Shown here piece by piece: positions 26,637 to 34,917 of a stretch of DNA of 64,000 nt. Position 1 is the stretch's first letter, and each line of letters opens with the position of its first letter. The stretch is from Isoptericola jiangsuensis (lineage in GTDB: Bacteria > Actinomycetota > Actinomycetes > Actinomycetales > Cellulomonadaceae). The notes under the pieces are model-generated. The model was given only the letters and a program-made list of their open reading frames with translations. It had not been told where the DNA came from and ran no database searches. Both the position numbers and the translations under genes were made by a program. The stretch spans positions 1,612,001 to 1,676,000 of the forward strand of contig NZ_PDJJ01000001.1 in NCBI RefSeq assembly GCF_002563715.1. Direction: 5' to 3'.

Positions 26637-27596
26637 GTGAACGCACCTCGTCGGACGTCCAAGCTCGCCATCGTCGGGGCCGGGGCCGTGGGCTCCACCC
26701 TCGCCTACGCCGCGCTCGCGCGGGGTACCGCCCGGACCGTCGCCCTCATGGACGTCGACCGGTCCAAGGTCGAGGCGGAGGTCCTGGACCTGCGCCACGG
26801 CGGCATGTTCGTCCCGCAGGCGGAGGTCATCGGCTCCGACGACGTCGAGGTGGTGCGCGGCGCCGACGTCGTCGTCGTGACGGCGGGCGCCAAGCAGAAG
26901 CCCGGCCAGACGCGTCTCGACCTGGCCGAGGCGACGATCGCCCTGACGCGCAAGATCCTGCCCGGGCTCGTCGAGGTCGCCCCCGACGCGACGTTCCTCC
27001 TGGTGACCAACCCGGTGGACGTCGTGACGTACGCGGCGCAGAAGATCTCCGGTCTCCCGCCCGAGCGGGTCTTCGGGTCAGGGACCGTGCTCGACTCCTC
27101 GCGCCTGCGCGCCGCCATCGCGGAGCACTGCGGCGTCGCGGTGGGCAACGTCCACGCCTACGTCGGCGGCGAGCACGGCGACTCCGAGATCGCGCTGTGG
27201 AGCTCGGCGACCATCGCGGGCGTGCCGCTGCTCGACTGGAAGAGCCTGCCCGGCCGGCCGCCGCTGGACGCTGCGGCCCGCGAGGGTATCGCCCGGGACG
27301 TCGTGGAGTCGGCCTACCGCGTGATCGCGGGCAAGGGAGCGACCAACTACGCGGTGGGCCTCGCCGTCACGCGGATCGTGGAGGCGGTCCTCAACGACGA
27401 GCACCGCGTCATGCCGGTCTCGACCCGGCTCGACGACTTCTACGGCATCGACGACGTCTGCCTGTCCCTGCCGACCCTGGTCGACTCGCGCGGTGCCACG
27501 ACGGTGGTGCCGATCCCGCTGTCGGACTCCGAGCTCGTGGGAATGCGTGCGTCCGCGTCGAGCGTCAAGGCGGTCCAGCAGCGCTTCGGCCTCTGA
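26637..27596 (+). CDS. ldh: L-lactate dehydrogenase
   Basis: A 319-residue NAD-dependent dehydrogenase that interconverts pyruvate and L-lactate. It has the Rossmann glycine motif GAGAVGST (near residues 15-22), MDVDRSKVEAEVLDLRHG for NAD ribose recognition, the segment AGAKQKPGQTRLDL with active-loop Arg, VTNPVDVVTY, GTVLDSSRLR, and the catalytic His in GEHGDSE. The glutamine in KQKPGQTR fits a lactate rather than malate dehydrogenase. It supports mixed-acid fermentation, as expected of a facultative cellulomonad-like organism. A strong stem-loop follows its stop. Confidence 0.94.
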   Translation: MNAPRRTSKLAIVGAGAVGSTLAYAALARGTARTVALMDVDRSKVEAEVLDLRHGGMFVPQAEVIGSDDVEVVRGADVVVVTAGAKQKPGQTRLDLAEATIALTRKILPGLVEVAPDATFLLVTNPVDVVTYAAQKISGLPPERVFGSGTVLDSSRLRAAIAEHCGVAVGNVHAYVGGEHGDSEIALWSSATIAGVPLLDWKSLPGRPPLDAAAREGIARDVVESAYRVIAGKGATNYAVGLAVTRIVEAVLNDEHRVMPVSTRLDDFYGIDDVCLSLPTLVDSRGATTVVPIPLSDSELVGMRASASSVKAVQQRFGL

Positions 27597-27637
27597 CCGC
27601 GACGCGTCCGCGTCGCGGCCGGCAGGTCGCAGGAAGG

Positions 27638-27676
27638 GCGAAGGGGCGGGACGTCGATGACGTCCCGCCCCTTCGC
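27638..27676. terminator. Bidirectional stem-loop between ldh and lexA
   Basis: Arms 27638-27655 and 27659-27676 pair perfectly over 18 bases with a 3-base loop. Both flanking genes run into it. No T run follows. Confidence 0.8.
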
Positions 27677-27693
27677 GCGTGCGGGCCCGGTCC

Positions 27694-28419
27694 TCAGAGG
27701 CTGCGCAGCACCGCGACGACCCGCCCGAGCACCGTCGCCTCGTCGCCGAGGATCGGGTCGTAGGCGGGGTTCTGCGGCATGAGCCAGGTGTGCCCACCGT
27801 TCTGCTTGAACGTCTTGACCGTCGCCTCGCCGTCGATCATCGCGGCGACGATCTCGCCCTGCTCCGCGACGTTCTGGCGCCGCACGACGACCCAGTCGCC
27901 GTCGCAGATCGCGGCGTCCACCATCGAGTCGCCGCTGACCTTGAGCAGGAACAGCTCGCCGTCGCCCACGACCTGGCGGGGCAGCGGGAAGACGTCCTCG
28001 ACGACCTGCTCGGCCAGGATCGGCCCGCCGGCGGCGATCCGGCCGACCACGGGCACGTAGGTCGCGGCGGGCACGGTCGCGTCCTCGCCGTCGGGCGTCG
28101 GCGCGGCGAGGGGACCGGGTGCGGCGGCGTCGGGCACGTCGACGACCTCCATCGCGCGCGGACGGTTCGGGTCCCGCCGCAGGTACCCCTTGCGCTCGAG
28201 CGTGGTGAGCTGGTGCTTGACCGACGACGGGCTGGACAGGCCGACGGCCTCACCGATCTCGCGCATGGTCGGCGGGTAGCCGCGGGTCTCGACCGAGGTG
28301 CGGATCGTCTCCAGGACGCCCCGCTGGCGCGGCGTGAGCCGCTGCCCGCCGCCGAGCAGCTCCGACACCGGTGCCACGGCGCCCTCGGGGGCCGGGGAGG
28401 GCCCGTGTCGCGTCGTCAT
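27694..28419 (-). CDS. lexA: SOS repressor LexA
   Basis: A 241-residue repressor-protease. An N-terminal winged helix (about residues 28-92, with [36 protein letters not shown]) binds the SOS box. The C-terminal S24 peptidase has the Ala130-Gly131 cleavage site (GRIAAGGP), nucleophile Ser165 (VSGDSMVD) and Lys202 (TVKTF). The N-terminus carries a roughly 25-residue extension common in actinobacteria. The ATG at 28419 has GGGAGA upstream; the frame is open further up but passes through its own promoter. It is divergent from a LysM gene and probably autoregulated. Confidence 0.96.
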   Translation of the reverse strand: MTTRHGPSPAPEGAVAPVSELLGGGQRLTPRQRGVLETIRTSVETRGYPPTMREIGEAVGLSSPSSVKHQLTTLERKGYLRRDPNRPRAMEVVDVPDAAAPGPLAAPTPDGEDATVPAATYVPVVGRIAAGGPILAEQVVEDVFPLPRQVVGDGELFLLKVSGDSMVDAAICDGDWVVVRRQNVAEQGEIVAAMIDGEATVKTFKQNGGHTWLMPQNPAYDPILGDEATVLGRVVAVLRSL

Positions 28420-28524
28420 GCTGTCTCCCGTCGTCGTGCGTGGTCGTCGGCCCGGCGCCGGTGCCGGAACGGCCGAGCCGCCGTGCCGTGCGGAAACCGA
28501 CAAACGTGCCATCGCGCTGGGTCC

Positions 28525-28565
28525 AGGGTAGGGCAGGTCGGGGTCGACATCAAACACGTGTTCGA
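28525..28565 (-). promoter_or_regulatory. lexA promoter with overlapping LexA box
   Basis: On the minus strand, TTGATG (28548-28553) and TACCCT (28525-28530) are separated by exactly 17 bases. TCAAACACGTGTTCGA (28550-28565) matches the LexA consensus at 11 of 12 defined positions and overlaps the -35. The predicted leader to the ATG is about 100 bases. Confidence 0.75.
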
Positions 28566-28601
28566 GATCTCTCGACTCGTGTCGCCGCCGCGTGGTACAA
28601 C

Positions 28602-28648
28602 GGGAACACCTGTTCGAACGAACAGGTGTACGACGCACAGGTGTTCGA
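28602..28648 (+). promoter_or_regulatory. Cluster of LexA-box-like sites before the LysM gene
   Basis: Three overlapping LexA-like boxes occur: 28602-28617, 28618-28633 and 28633-28648, each with two mismatches to TCGAAC-N4-GTTCGA. The first two are the arms of a perfect 11-base inverted repeat (28606-28616 and 28619-28629). A TACAAC -10 candidate for the plus-strand gene lies at 28596-28601, so these boxes straddle its transcription start. Confidence 0.7.
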
Positions 28649-28679
28649 GCGGCCCCAGCGGCCACGAGGGGGAGTTGAG

Positions 28680-29021
28680 ATGTCGACGATCACCGCAGTC
28701 CCGCAGGGCGACCTCGGTCCGCTGGGGCTCGACGGGCTCCGGCTCACCGTCCGGGGACGGGTCGTGCTCGTCCTGCTCGCGCTGCTGGCGGTGGCCGGGG
28801 GCCTGCTCGGCGGCGTCCAGGCGGTTGCCGGCACGGAGACGGTCCGGGTCGAGGTTGACCTCCACACCGTCGCACCCGGGGAGACGCTGTGGGGGTTCGC
28901 CCGCACGCTCGTCGAGCCGGGGGAGGACGTGCGGGACGTCGTCGCCGAGCTCAAGGCCCTCAACGGGATGCGGACGTCGGAGCTGCGGGTGGGTCAGGTC
29001 GTCGCGCTGCCCGCCGACTGA
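28680..29021 (+). CDS. LysM-domain membrane protein, probable SOS cell-division suppressor (DivS/YneA-like)
   Basis: A 113-residue protein: a 25-residue cytoplasmic tail, one membrane helix (about residues 27-50, [22 protein letters not shown]), then an extracytoplasmic LysM domain (about 62-111, [18 protein letters not shown] ... [10 protein letters not shown]). The same architecture, divergent from lexA, is shared by B. subtilis YneA and C. glutamicum DivS, which delay septation during DNA damage; the lexA-LysM-nrdR order also matches corynebacteria. The ATG at 28680 has GAGGGGGAG upstream. The sequence is divergent from YneA, so function is inferred from layout, position and the LexA-like boxes. 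Confidence 0.85.
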   Translation: MSTITAVPQGDLGPLGLDGLRLTVRGRVVLVLLALLAVAGGLLGGVQAVAGTETVRVEVDLHTVAPGETLWGFARTLVEPGEDVRDVVAELKALNGMRTSELRVGQVVALPAD

Positions 29022-29125
29022 CGGCGGTGCCCACCGGCGGGCGGTGTTGCACGCGCCGGTGCATCCCGCATACGTTCGTCGGGCAGCCGGGCACGGGTCC
29101 GGCACCGACCGCAGGAGAACCTCGG

Positions 29126-29614
29126 ATGCACTGCCCGTTCTGCCGCCACGCCGACTCGCGCGTCGTCGACTCCCGCACCTCGGACGACGGCTCGTCGATC
29201 CGCCGCCGGCGGCAGTGCCCCGAGTGCGGGCGGCGCTTCACCACGGTCGAGACCGCCAGCCTGTCGGTCGTCAAGAGGTCGGGGGCGACCGAGCCGTTCA
29301 GCCGGGACAAGGTGGTCTCCGGCGTGCGCAAGGCATGCCAGGGGCGCCCGGTGAGCTCCGACGACCTCGCGCTGCTCGCGCAGAAGGTCGAGGAGACCCT
29401 GCGGGGCGCCGGCAGCGCCGAGATCGACGCCTACGAGATCGGGCTCGCCATCCTCGGTCCGCTGCGGGAGCTGGACGAGGTCGCCTACCTGCGGTTCGCG
29501 TCCGTCTACCAGGCGTTCGACTCCCTGGAGGACTTCGAGGCGGCGATCACCTCGCTGCGCTCCGAGCGTGCCGAGCGGACCCCCGCGGCCGCGGCCGACG
29601 ACGTCACCTCCTGA
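29126..29614 (+). CDS. nrdR: Transcriptional repressor NrdR
   Basis: A 162-residue nucleotide-sensing repressor of ribonucleotide reductase genes. A zinc ribbon with CPFC (residues 3-6) and CPEC (31-34) is followed by an ATP-cone domain ([31 protein letters not shown]). Length and motifs are typical. The ATG at 29126 has GCAGGAGAA upstream. It follows the LysM gene by about 100 bases; the pair may share SOS-related transcription, matching dNTP supply to repair. Confidence 0.96.
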   Translation: MHCPFCRHADSRVVDSRTSDDGSSIRRRRQCPECGRRFTTVETASLSVVKRSGATEPFSRDKVVSGVRKACQGRPVSSDDLALLAQKVEETLRGAGSAEIDAYEIGLAILGPLRELDEVAYLRFASVYQAFDSLEDFEAAITSLRSERAERTPAAAADDVTS

Positions 29615-29669
29615 GGCCCACGGCATCAATCCCCTGGCATCGGGGGGCGCGGCAGCGCATGCTGTGGTC

Positions 29670-29852
29670 ATGACCGACGAGAAGAAGTCGACCGCACCCG
29701 ACGACGACACGAGGGCGAAGTTCAAGGAGGCCCTCGCCCGCAAGAACGCGGCGAATCACCGTAGCGCCGAGTCGGACCGCAACACGGGGTCCGTCCACGG
29801 GTCGGAGACCACCGGTCCCGTGCAGCAGATGTTCCGGCGCAAGTCCGGCTGA
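29670..29852 (+). CDS. DUF5302 family small protein
   Basis: A 60-residue hydrophilic, charged protein (MTDEKKSTAPDDDTRAKFKEALARKNAANHR at its start, ending QQMFRRKSG). It fits DUF5302, a short, probably disordered actinobacterial family of unknown function. A CATGCT box lies six bases before the ATG and may be a weak leaderless promoter. It stands alone before a strong stem-loop. Confidence 0.8.
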   Translation: MTDEKKSTAPDDDTRAKFKEALARKNAANHRSAESDRNTGSVHGSETTGPVQQMFRRKSG

Positions 29853-29866
29853 CGGCCGCAGACGAC

Positions 29867-29903
29867 GCGAGGGGCCCCGGACGTCGTGTCCGGGGCCCCT
29901 CGC
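29867..29903. terminator. Bidirectional stem-loop between DUF5302 and serA
   Basis: Arms 29867-29882 and 29888-29903 pair perfectly over 16 bases with a 5-base loop. The flanking genes converge on it. There is no T run. Confidence 0.8.
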
Positions 29904-29922
29904 GCGTACGCGGCGGCGAGCG

Positions 29923-31161
29923 TCAGCCGGCCGCGGGACCCGGGGGGAACTCGGGGCGGTCGAACGCGTCACGGATGCGCAGTCGGACGGTGGTGGCCAT
30001 CTCCATGAGCTTGGCCGAGGCCCCGCGCTGGGTGACGTCCGAGATGTCGGTGACCACGTAGCCGAGCTCGCCGCGCGTCGCGAGCATCTGGGCCTCGATG
30101 TTGGCGCCGTGGTCGGCGAACACCTGGTTGACGGCCGCGAGGACGCCCGGCACGTTGCGGTGCAGCAGGGCGATGCGGCCGACGCCGGTGTGCTCGAGCT
30201 GGAGGTTCGGCAGGTTGACCGACAGCATGGTCGAGCCGGTGAACAGGTAGTCGCGCAGCTTCTTGGCGACGAACTGCCCGATGTTCTGCTGCGCCTCCTC
30301 CGTCGACCCGCCCACGTGCGGCGTGAGGATGACGTTGTCGAGCCCGCGCAGCGGGGAGTCGAAGTGGTCCCCGCGCTTCTTCGGCTCGGTCGGGAACACG
30401 TCCACGGCGGCGCCCGACAGGTGGCCGGACAGGATGTGCGTCCGCAGCGCGTCGACGTCCACGACGAACCCGCGCGACAGGTTGAGGAAGATCGCGCCGG
30501 GCTTCATCCGGGCGAAGAGGTCCTCGCCGAACAGGCCGGCGTTGCCCGCCCGGCCGTCGACGTGGATCGTCACGGCGTCCGACACCGCGAGGAGCTCGTC
30601 GAGGGTCTCCACCCGGCGGGCGTTGCCCAGCGCGAGCTTCTCGGAGGTGTCGAAGAACACGACGTTCATGCCCAGGTTCTCCGCGAGGACGGAGAGCTGG
30701 GAGCCGATGTTCCCGTAGCCGATGATGCCGAGCGTGCGGCCCCGCACCTCGTGGGAGCCGTCGGCGGTCTTGTCCCAGACGCCCTGGTGCAGCGCGCTGT
30801 CGCGCACCGTGAGGCGACGGGTCAGCGCGATGATCTCCGCCACGGCCAGCTCCACGACGGAGCGCGTGTTGGAGAACGGCGCGTTGAACACGGCGACGCC
30901 GTGGGCCGCCGCGGCCTCCAGGTCGATCTGGTTGGTGCCGATGGAGAACGTCCCCACGGCGAGCAGGCCGGGCAGGGACTCCACGACGCGGCGGGTCACC
31001 TGGGTCTTGGAGCGGATGCCGAGGATCTGGAAGTCGGCGAGCGTCTCGATCAGCTCGTCCTCGTCGAGCGCGCCGGGACGCGACTCGACCTGGATCCCTG
31101 CGTCGCGCAGGATCTCGACGGCGTCGGGGTGGATGTTCTCGAGGAGTAGGGCACGCAGCAC
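29923..31161 (-). CDS. serA: D-3-phosphoglycerate dehydrogenase, short ACT form
   Basis: A 412-residue NAD-dependent dehydrogenase that oxidises 3-phosphoglycerate in the first step of serine synthesis. The 2-hydroxyacid dehydrogenase signature is GIIGYGNIGSQLSVLAENLGM, with FLNLSRGFVVDVDAL, and the catalytic His in LTPHVGGSTEEAQ. A C-terminal ACT domain (last 75 residues) should give serine feedback control. This is the E. coli-like 410-residue type rather than the 530-residue type of many actinobacteria, so a second serA elsewhere is possible. I chose the GTG at 31161; an upstream start at 31197 adds non-conserved residues. Confidence 0.9.
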   Translation of the reverse strand: MLRALLLENIHPDAVEILRDAGIQVESRPGALDEDELIETLADFQILGIRSKTQVTRRVVESLPGLLAVGTFSIGTNQIDLEAAAAHGVAVFNAPFSNTRSVVELAVAEIIALTRRLTVRDSALHQGVWDKTADGSHEVRGRTLGIIGYGNIGSQLSVLAENLGMNVVFFDTSEKLALGNARRVETLDELLAVSDAVTIHVDGRAGNAGLFGEDLFARMKPGAIFLNLSRGFVVDVDALRTHILSGHLSGAAVDVFPTEPKKRGDHFDSPLRGLDNVILTPHVGGSTEEAQQNIGQFVAKKLRDYLFTGSTMLSVNLPNLQLEHTGVGRIALLHRNVPGVLAAVNQVFADHGANIEAQMLATRGELGYVVTDISDVTQRGASAKLMEMATTVRLRIRDAFDRPEFPPGPAAG

Positions 31162-31204
31162 GCCCCTATGGTGCGCCCCGGGGCGGCCGGGCGACAAACG
31201 CGTC

Positions 31205-33466
31205 TCACGACGCGTGCACGAACCCCGCGGGCAGCTCGTGGGCGTGCACGACGACGAGGCGCTGCGTGGGGCGGGTCATCGCCACGTACAGGTCGCCCCA
31301 GCGTCCCGCGTCGCCGACGACGTCGCGCGGCTCGACGAGGACGACCGCGTCGTACTCCAGGCCCTTGGTGTCCCGGGGCGTCACGACGACGACCTGGGCG
31401 TCCTCGGGCCGCTGCGCGGCGAGGCGCGCGGCCTCGTCGGTGCCCAGGACGGCGGGCAGCAGGTCGTCGAGCGCGGCGCGCAGGCCGGCCACCGACTCCG
31501 GGGCCGCGACGACGGCCACGCGGCCGGCGCCGTCGGGCCCGACGTGCTCCTTGGCGAGGTCGACCGCGGCCCGGGCGGCGTCGCCGGTGGTGTCGTCGCT
31601 CGGCCGGAGCACGAGGGCGCCCGGCAGGTCGCGGGCGGCGGTGAGGGGGGACGTGGGCAGCCCGGCGGCGTCGGCGACGCGCTGGGCGGCGTCGGCGACG
31701 GCGGCGGGCGTGCGGTAGCTCACGGTGAGCTCCGAGATCCGCCAGTGCCCGCCGAGCACGGCGTCGAGGGCGTGGCGCCAGGACCGGGCGCCCGCCGCCG
31801 ACGACGTCTGCGCCACGTCCCCGACGATGGTGAGCGACCGGGTGGGCACACGACGCACGAGCGCGTGCCACGCCATCGGGCTGAGCTCCTGCGCCTCGTC
31901 CACCACGACGTGCCCGTACGTCCAGGTGCGGTCCGCGGCCGCCCGCTCGGCGGTGGTGAGCAGCGGGCCGGACTCGGTGAACCGGGAGGCGAGGGTCTCG
32001 GCGTCGACGAGGCCGCCGCCGGCGCCGGAGGACTCCAGCACGCGGCGGGCGTACTCGACCTCGGCGGCGCGCGCGGCCTCGCGGGCCCGGGCCTCGGCCT
32101 TCGCCACGGAGTCGTCCTCGCCGAGCAGCTCGGCGGCCTCGTCGAGGATCGGCACGTCGGCCTCGGTCCACGGCGCGTCCGGACGGCGGTGCAGCAGGAG
32201 GCGCTCGGCGGCGGTGAGCTCCGGCGCGGCCTCGGCGAGGCGGTGCGGCTTCGCCCAGAGGTCGGCGACGAGCTTCTCGGCCGAGATCGGGAACCACGCG
32301 AGGTTGAGCGCGACCCGCACGTCCCGGTCGGAGCGCAGGTCCTCCAGCAGCACGGCGACGTCGTGGTCCGACAGCTCGGACTCGGTCCGGGTGCGGTACT
32401 GGTCGACGAGCCGGTTCAGCATCTCGCGCACGAACGTGGGGCGGGCCTCGTTGTGCGGCTTGTGGGTGCGCCGCGCGCGGGCGATGGCGTCGCGCACGTC
32501 GCGCCGGCGGATGCGCAGGTCGACGCCGTCGACACGGACCGGCACGTCGGCGGCGGGGACGCGCTCGCGGGCCCGCACGGCGCGACGCACCGCGTCGCGC
32601 CAGAGCAGACGACCCTTGACCTCCGCGGCCGCCCCGTCCTCCACGGCGTCGGCGCGCAGCCCCGGCACGAGCTCGGCGACGGTCGTGGCCACCACGCCCG
32701 TCTCGCCGAGCGACGGCAGCACCTGGTCGATGTAGCGCAGGAACGCGCGGCTCGGCCCGACCAGCAGCACGCCGCTGCGCTCGAGCAGCCGCCGGTGCGC
32801 GTACAGCAGGTAGGCGGCGCGGTGCAGCGCGACCGCGGTCTTGCCCGTGCCGGGCCCGCCCTGGACGACCAGCGCGCCGGCGAGCTCGTCGCGCACGATG
32901 CGGTCCTGCTCGGCCTGGATGGTCGCCACGATGTCGCCCATGCGGCCGGTGCGCCGCTGCGCGAGGGACGCCAGGAGCGCGCCCTCGCCGGAGAGCGTCG
33001 TCGCGTCGATCCCGTCGGCGACGGCGTCGAGGTCGAGCAGCTCGTCCTCGATCCCGGTGACCGTGCGGCCCGAGGTGACGACGTGCCGGCGCCGGCGGAC
33101 GCCGTCGGGCTGCACCGCGGTCGCGCGGTAGAACGGCTGGGCCGCGGGGGCCCGCCAGTCCGTCAGGAGGCTGCGGTGCTCGGCGTCCGTCAGGCCGATG
33201 CGGCCCACGTAGCGCTGCTCGCCGTCGGCCAGGTCCAGGCGGCCGAACGCGAGGCGGTCCTCGACCGCGTCGAGGCGTGCCGCGCGGTCCGAGTACAGGG
33301 TCGCGAACGCGTCGCGCTCGCTCCGGTTCTGCGGGGACCCCGACGGACCCGACCGACGGACGTCGGCGAGTCGTGCGCGCGCGCTCGCGCGCAAGGTGTC
33401 CAGTCGTGCGTACAGGCGGTCGACGACCTCCTGCTCGCGTGCCAGCTCGTCCTGCCTGCCCGCCAC
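31205..33466 (-). CDS. helR: HelD-family RNA polymerase recycling ATPase (HelR-like)
   Basis: A 753-residue superfamily-1 helicase-like ATPase. An N-terminal coiled-coil arm (first 55 residues, LAREQEVVDRLYARLDTLRASARARLADV) and the split motor are typical of HelD, which removes stalled RNA polymerase from DNA; the Streptomyces HelR also displaces rifamycins. Walker A is QGGPGTGKTAVALHR (about residue 205), with VVVDEAQELSPMAW as motif II and DTKGLEYDAVVLVEP near the end. The GTG at 33466 has GAGGGGG upstream. I do not see the rifamycin-associated element in the 131-base upstream gap, so rifamycin induction is not supported. Confidence 0.85.
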   Translation of the reverse strand: MAGRQDELAREQEVVDRLYARLDTLRASARARLADVRRSGPSGSPQNRSERDAFATLYSDRAARLDAVEDRLAFGRLDLADGEQRYVGRIGLTDAEHRSLLTDWRAPAAQPFYRATAVQPDGVRRRRHVVTSGRTVTGIEDELLDLDAVADGIDATTLSGEGALLASLAQRRTGRMGDIVATIQAEQDRIVRDELAGALVVQGGPGTGKTAVALHRAAYLLYAHRRLLERSGVLLVGPSRAFLRYIDQVLPSLGETGVVATTVAELVPGLRADAVEDGAAAEVKGRLLWRDAVRRAVRARERVPAADVPVRVDGVDLRIRRRDVRDAIARARRTHKPHNEARPTFVREMLNRLVDQYRTRTESELSDHDVAVLLEDLRSDRDVRVALNLAWFPISAEKLVADLWAKPHRLAEAAPELTAAERLLLHRRPDAPWTEADVPILDEAAELLGEDDSVAKAEARAREAARAAEVEYARRVLESSGAGGGLVDAETLASRFTESGPLLTTAERAAADRTWTYGHVVVDEAQELSPMAWHALVRRVPTRSLTIVGDVAQTSSAAGARSWRHALDAVLGGHWRISELTVSYRTPAAVADAAQRVADAAGLPTSPLTAARDLPGALVLRPSDDTTGDAARAAVDLAKEHVGPDGAGRVAVVAAPESVAGLRAALDDLLPAVLGTDEAARLAAQRPEDAQVVVVTPRDTKGLEYDAVVLVEPRDVVGDAGRWGDLYVAMTRPTQRLVVVHAHELPAGFVHAS

Positions 33467-33584
33467 GCGTCCCCCTCGGTGCTCGGTGTGCGGCCGACCA
33501 TCTTTCCACGTCCGGGCCCCGACACGGAAAACCGTGCCCGCGCCGCGCCGGGCCGGAGCCTCCCGCGAGGGACGTCGTGGGGCA

Positions 33585-33597
33585 TAGGATCGCGCCC
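33585..33597 (+). promoter_or_regulatory. Leaderless promoter of the receiver-phosphatase gene
   Basis: TAGGAT at 33585-33590 lies seven bases before the ATG at 33598, with no ribosome-binding sequence. Confidence 0.55.
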
Positions 33598-34917
33598 ATG
33601 AGCAGCGGCGACGAACCGAACGCGGAGCGCGCCGGCCCGTTCGGCCCCGACCTGCCCGCCGTCCCGCGCGTCCTGCTGGTGGAGGACGACGACGGGGACG
33701 CGTTCCTCGTGGGCGAGCTGCTCACCGACGCGGAGATCACCGTCGAGCTGCTCCGGGTCCGCACGGTCGCGCAGGCCGCCGCCGAGCTGGAGAGCGGCGC
33801 GGTCGTGGACTGCCTGCTGGTCGACCTCGGTCTGCCCGACGCCGTCGGGCTGGCGGCGGTCGAGCGGCTGCGGCGATCGACCCAGCGGCACGGCCTCCCG
33901 CCCGCGCTCGTCGTGCTCACCGGGCACTCCGGCGTGGACCAGGGCGTCGAGGCCGTCGGAGCCGGTGCCGACGACTACCTCGTCAAGGGCGAGACCGGGC
34001 CCGACCTCCTGGGCCGGTCGCTGCGGTACGCCCTGCAGCGTCGGCGCTCGCTGGCCGAGCAGCGCGAGCTCTACCGGAGCAAGGTCCGCGCGGCGGAGAC
34101 CGCGCGCCTGGAGCGCGCCCTGCTGCCCAAGCCCCTGGTGGACGACCCCACGGTCTCGATCATGGTCGGCTACCTGCCCGGCGGCGGCGGCCTGCTGGGC
34201 GGCGACTTCTTCGACACGGTGCAGCGGGCGGACGGCTCGGTGCTGTCGGTCGTCGGGGACGTCGCGGGGCACGGTCCGGACGAGGCGGCCCTCGGTGCGA
34301 CGCTGCGCACGGCCTGGCGCACCCTCGTCCTGACGGGGACCCCGCCGCAGGACGTCCCCGGGCACCTGGAGCGGGTGCTGCTGACCGAGCGCGCCAGCCC
34401 CGACATCTTCGTCACCCTCTGCCAGGTCCACGTGAGCGCGGACCGCCGCACCGTCGACGTCCACCTGGCCGGGCACCCGGCGCCCATGCTGCTCACCGGG
34501 CCCGTCGGGGCGGTGCGCTGCGACCCGGTGGTGCCGACCAGCCGGGGCCGTGCCCTCGGCATCCCCGTCCCGGGCGGCTGGACGGCGCAGCGCCTGACGA
34601 TGGACGGCCCGTTCGCGGTCGTCATGTACACCGACGGCGTCGTCGAGGCCGCGCTGCACGACGCCGGGGCGGGCCGGGCGGGACGACGGACCTCGGAGCG
34701 GCTGGGGGTCGCCGGGCTCGGCGCCGTCGTGCAGGACGAGCTGGACCGCGAGGGCTTCGTGGGCGTCGTCGAGCGGGTGCTGCACCGGGTGCGTGCCCTG
34801 CACGGCGGGCCGCTGGTCGACGACGCGGCCATGCTGGTCGTCGGCTGGACGGGCGCGGTCGACGTGGTGGGCGAGCGGTCCGCGATGCTGGCGGACTCCG
34901 CGGAGTGGGCGCGGTGA
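33598..34917 (+). CDS. Response regulator with PP2C/SpoIIE-type phosphatase output
   Basis: A 439-residue soluble protein. The N-terminal receiver (about residues 24-145) has the acidic pocket VEDDDGD, phospho-acceptor Asp76 (LLVDLGLPD) and Lys in DDYLVKGE. A short helix (about 150-175) leads to a metal-dependent PP2C/SpoIIE serine phosphatase with GGDFFD, GDVAGHG, VMYTDGVVEA and a final DDAAMLVVGW. Such RsbU/RssB-like proteins dephosphorylate anti-sigma antagonists or act as adaptors; no anti-sigma or antagonist gene is adjacent, so the target is unknown. It overlaps the kinase gene downstream (GTGA at 34914-34917), implying a shared pathway. Confidence 0.9.
   Translation: MSSGDEPNAERAGPFGPDLPAVPRVLLVEDDDGDAFLVGELLTDAEITVELLRVRTVAQAAAELESGAVVDCLLVDLGLPDAVGLAAVERLRRSTQRHGLPPALVVLTGHSGVDQGVEAVGAGADDYLVKGETGPDLLGRSLRYALQRRRSLAEQRELYRSKVRAAETARLERALLPKPLVDDPTVSIMVGYLPGGGGLLGGDFFDTVQRADGSVLSVVGDVAGHGPDEAALGATLRTAWRTLVLTGTPPQDVPGHLERVLLTERASPDIFVTLCQVHVSADRRTVDVHLAGHPAPMLLTGPVGAVRCDPVVPTSRGRALGIPVPGGWTAQRLTMDGPFAVVMYTDGVVEAALHDAGAGRAGRRTSERLGVAGLGAVVQDELDREGFVGVVERVLHRVRALHGGPLVDDAAMLVVGWTGAVDVVGERSAMLADSAEWAR

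Noticed and set aside
28475-28510. TTGTCGGTT on the minus strand upstream of lexA, resembling the RecA-NDp promoter
   Set aside because: The last motif base differs and no TANNNT follows eight bases later, so it is probably chance.
33467-33597. Rifamycin-associated element upstream of helR
   Set aside because: I looked for the known palindromic element and found nothing resembling it.
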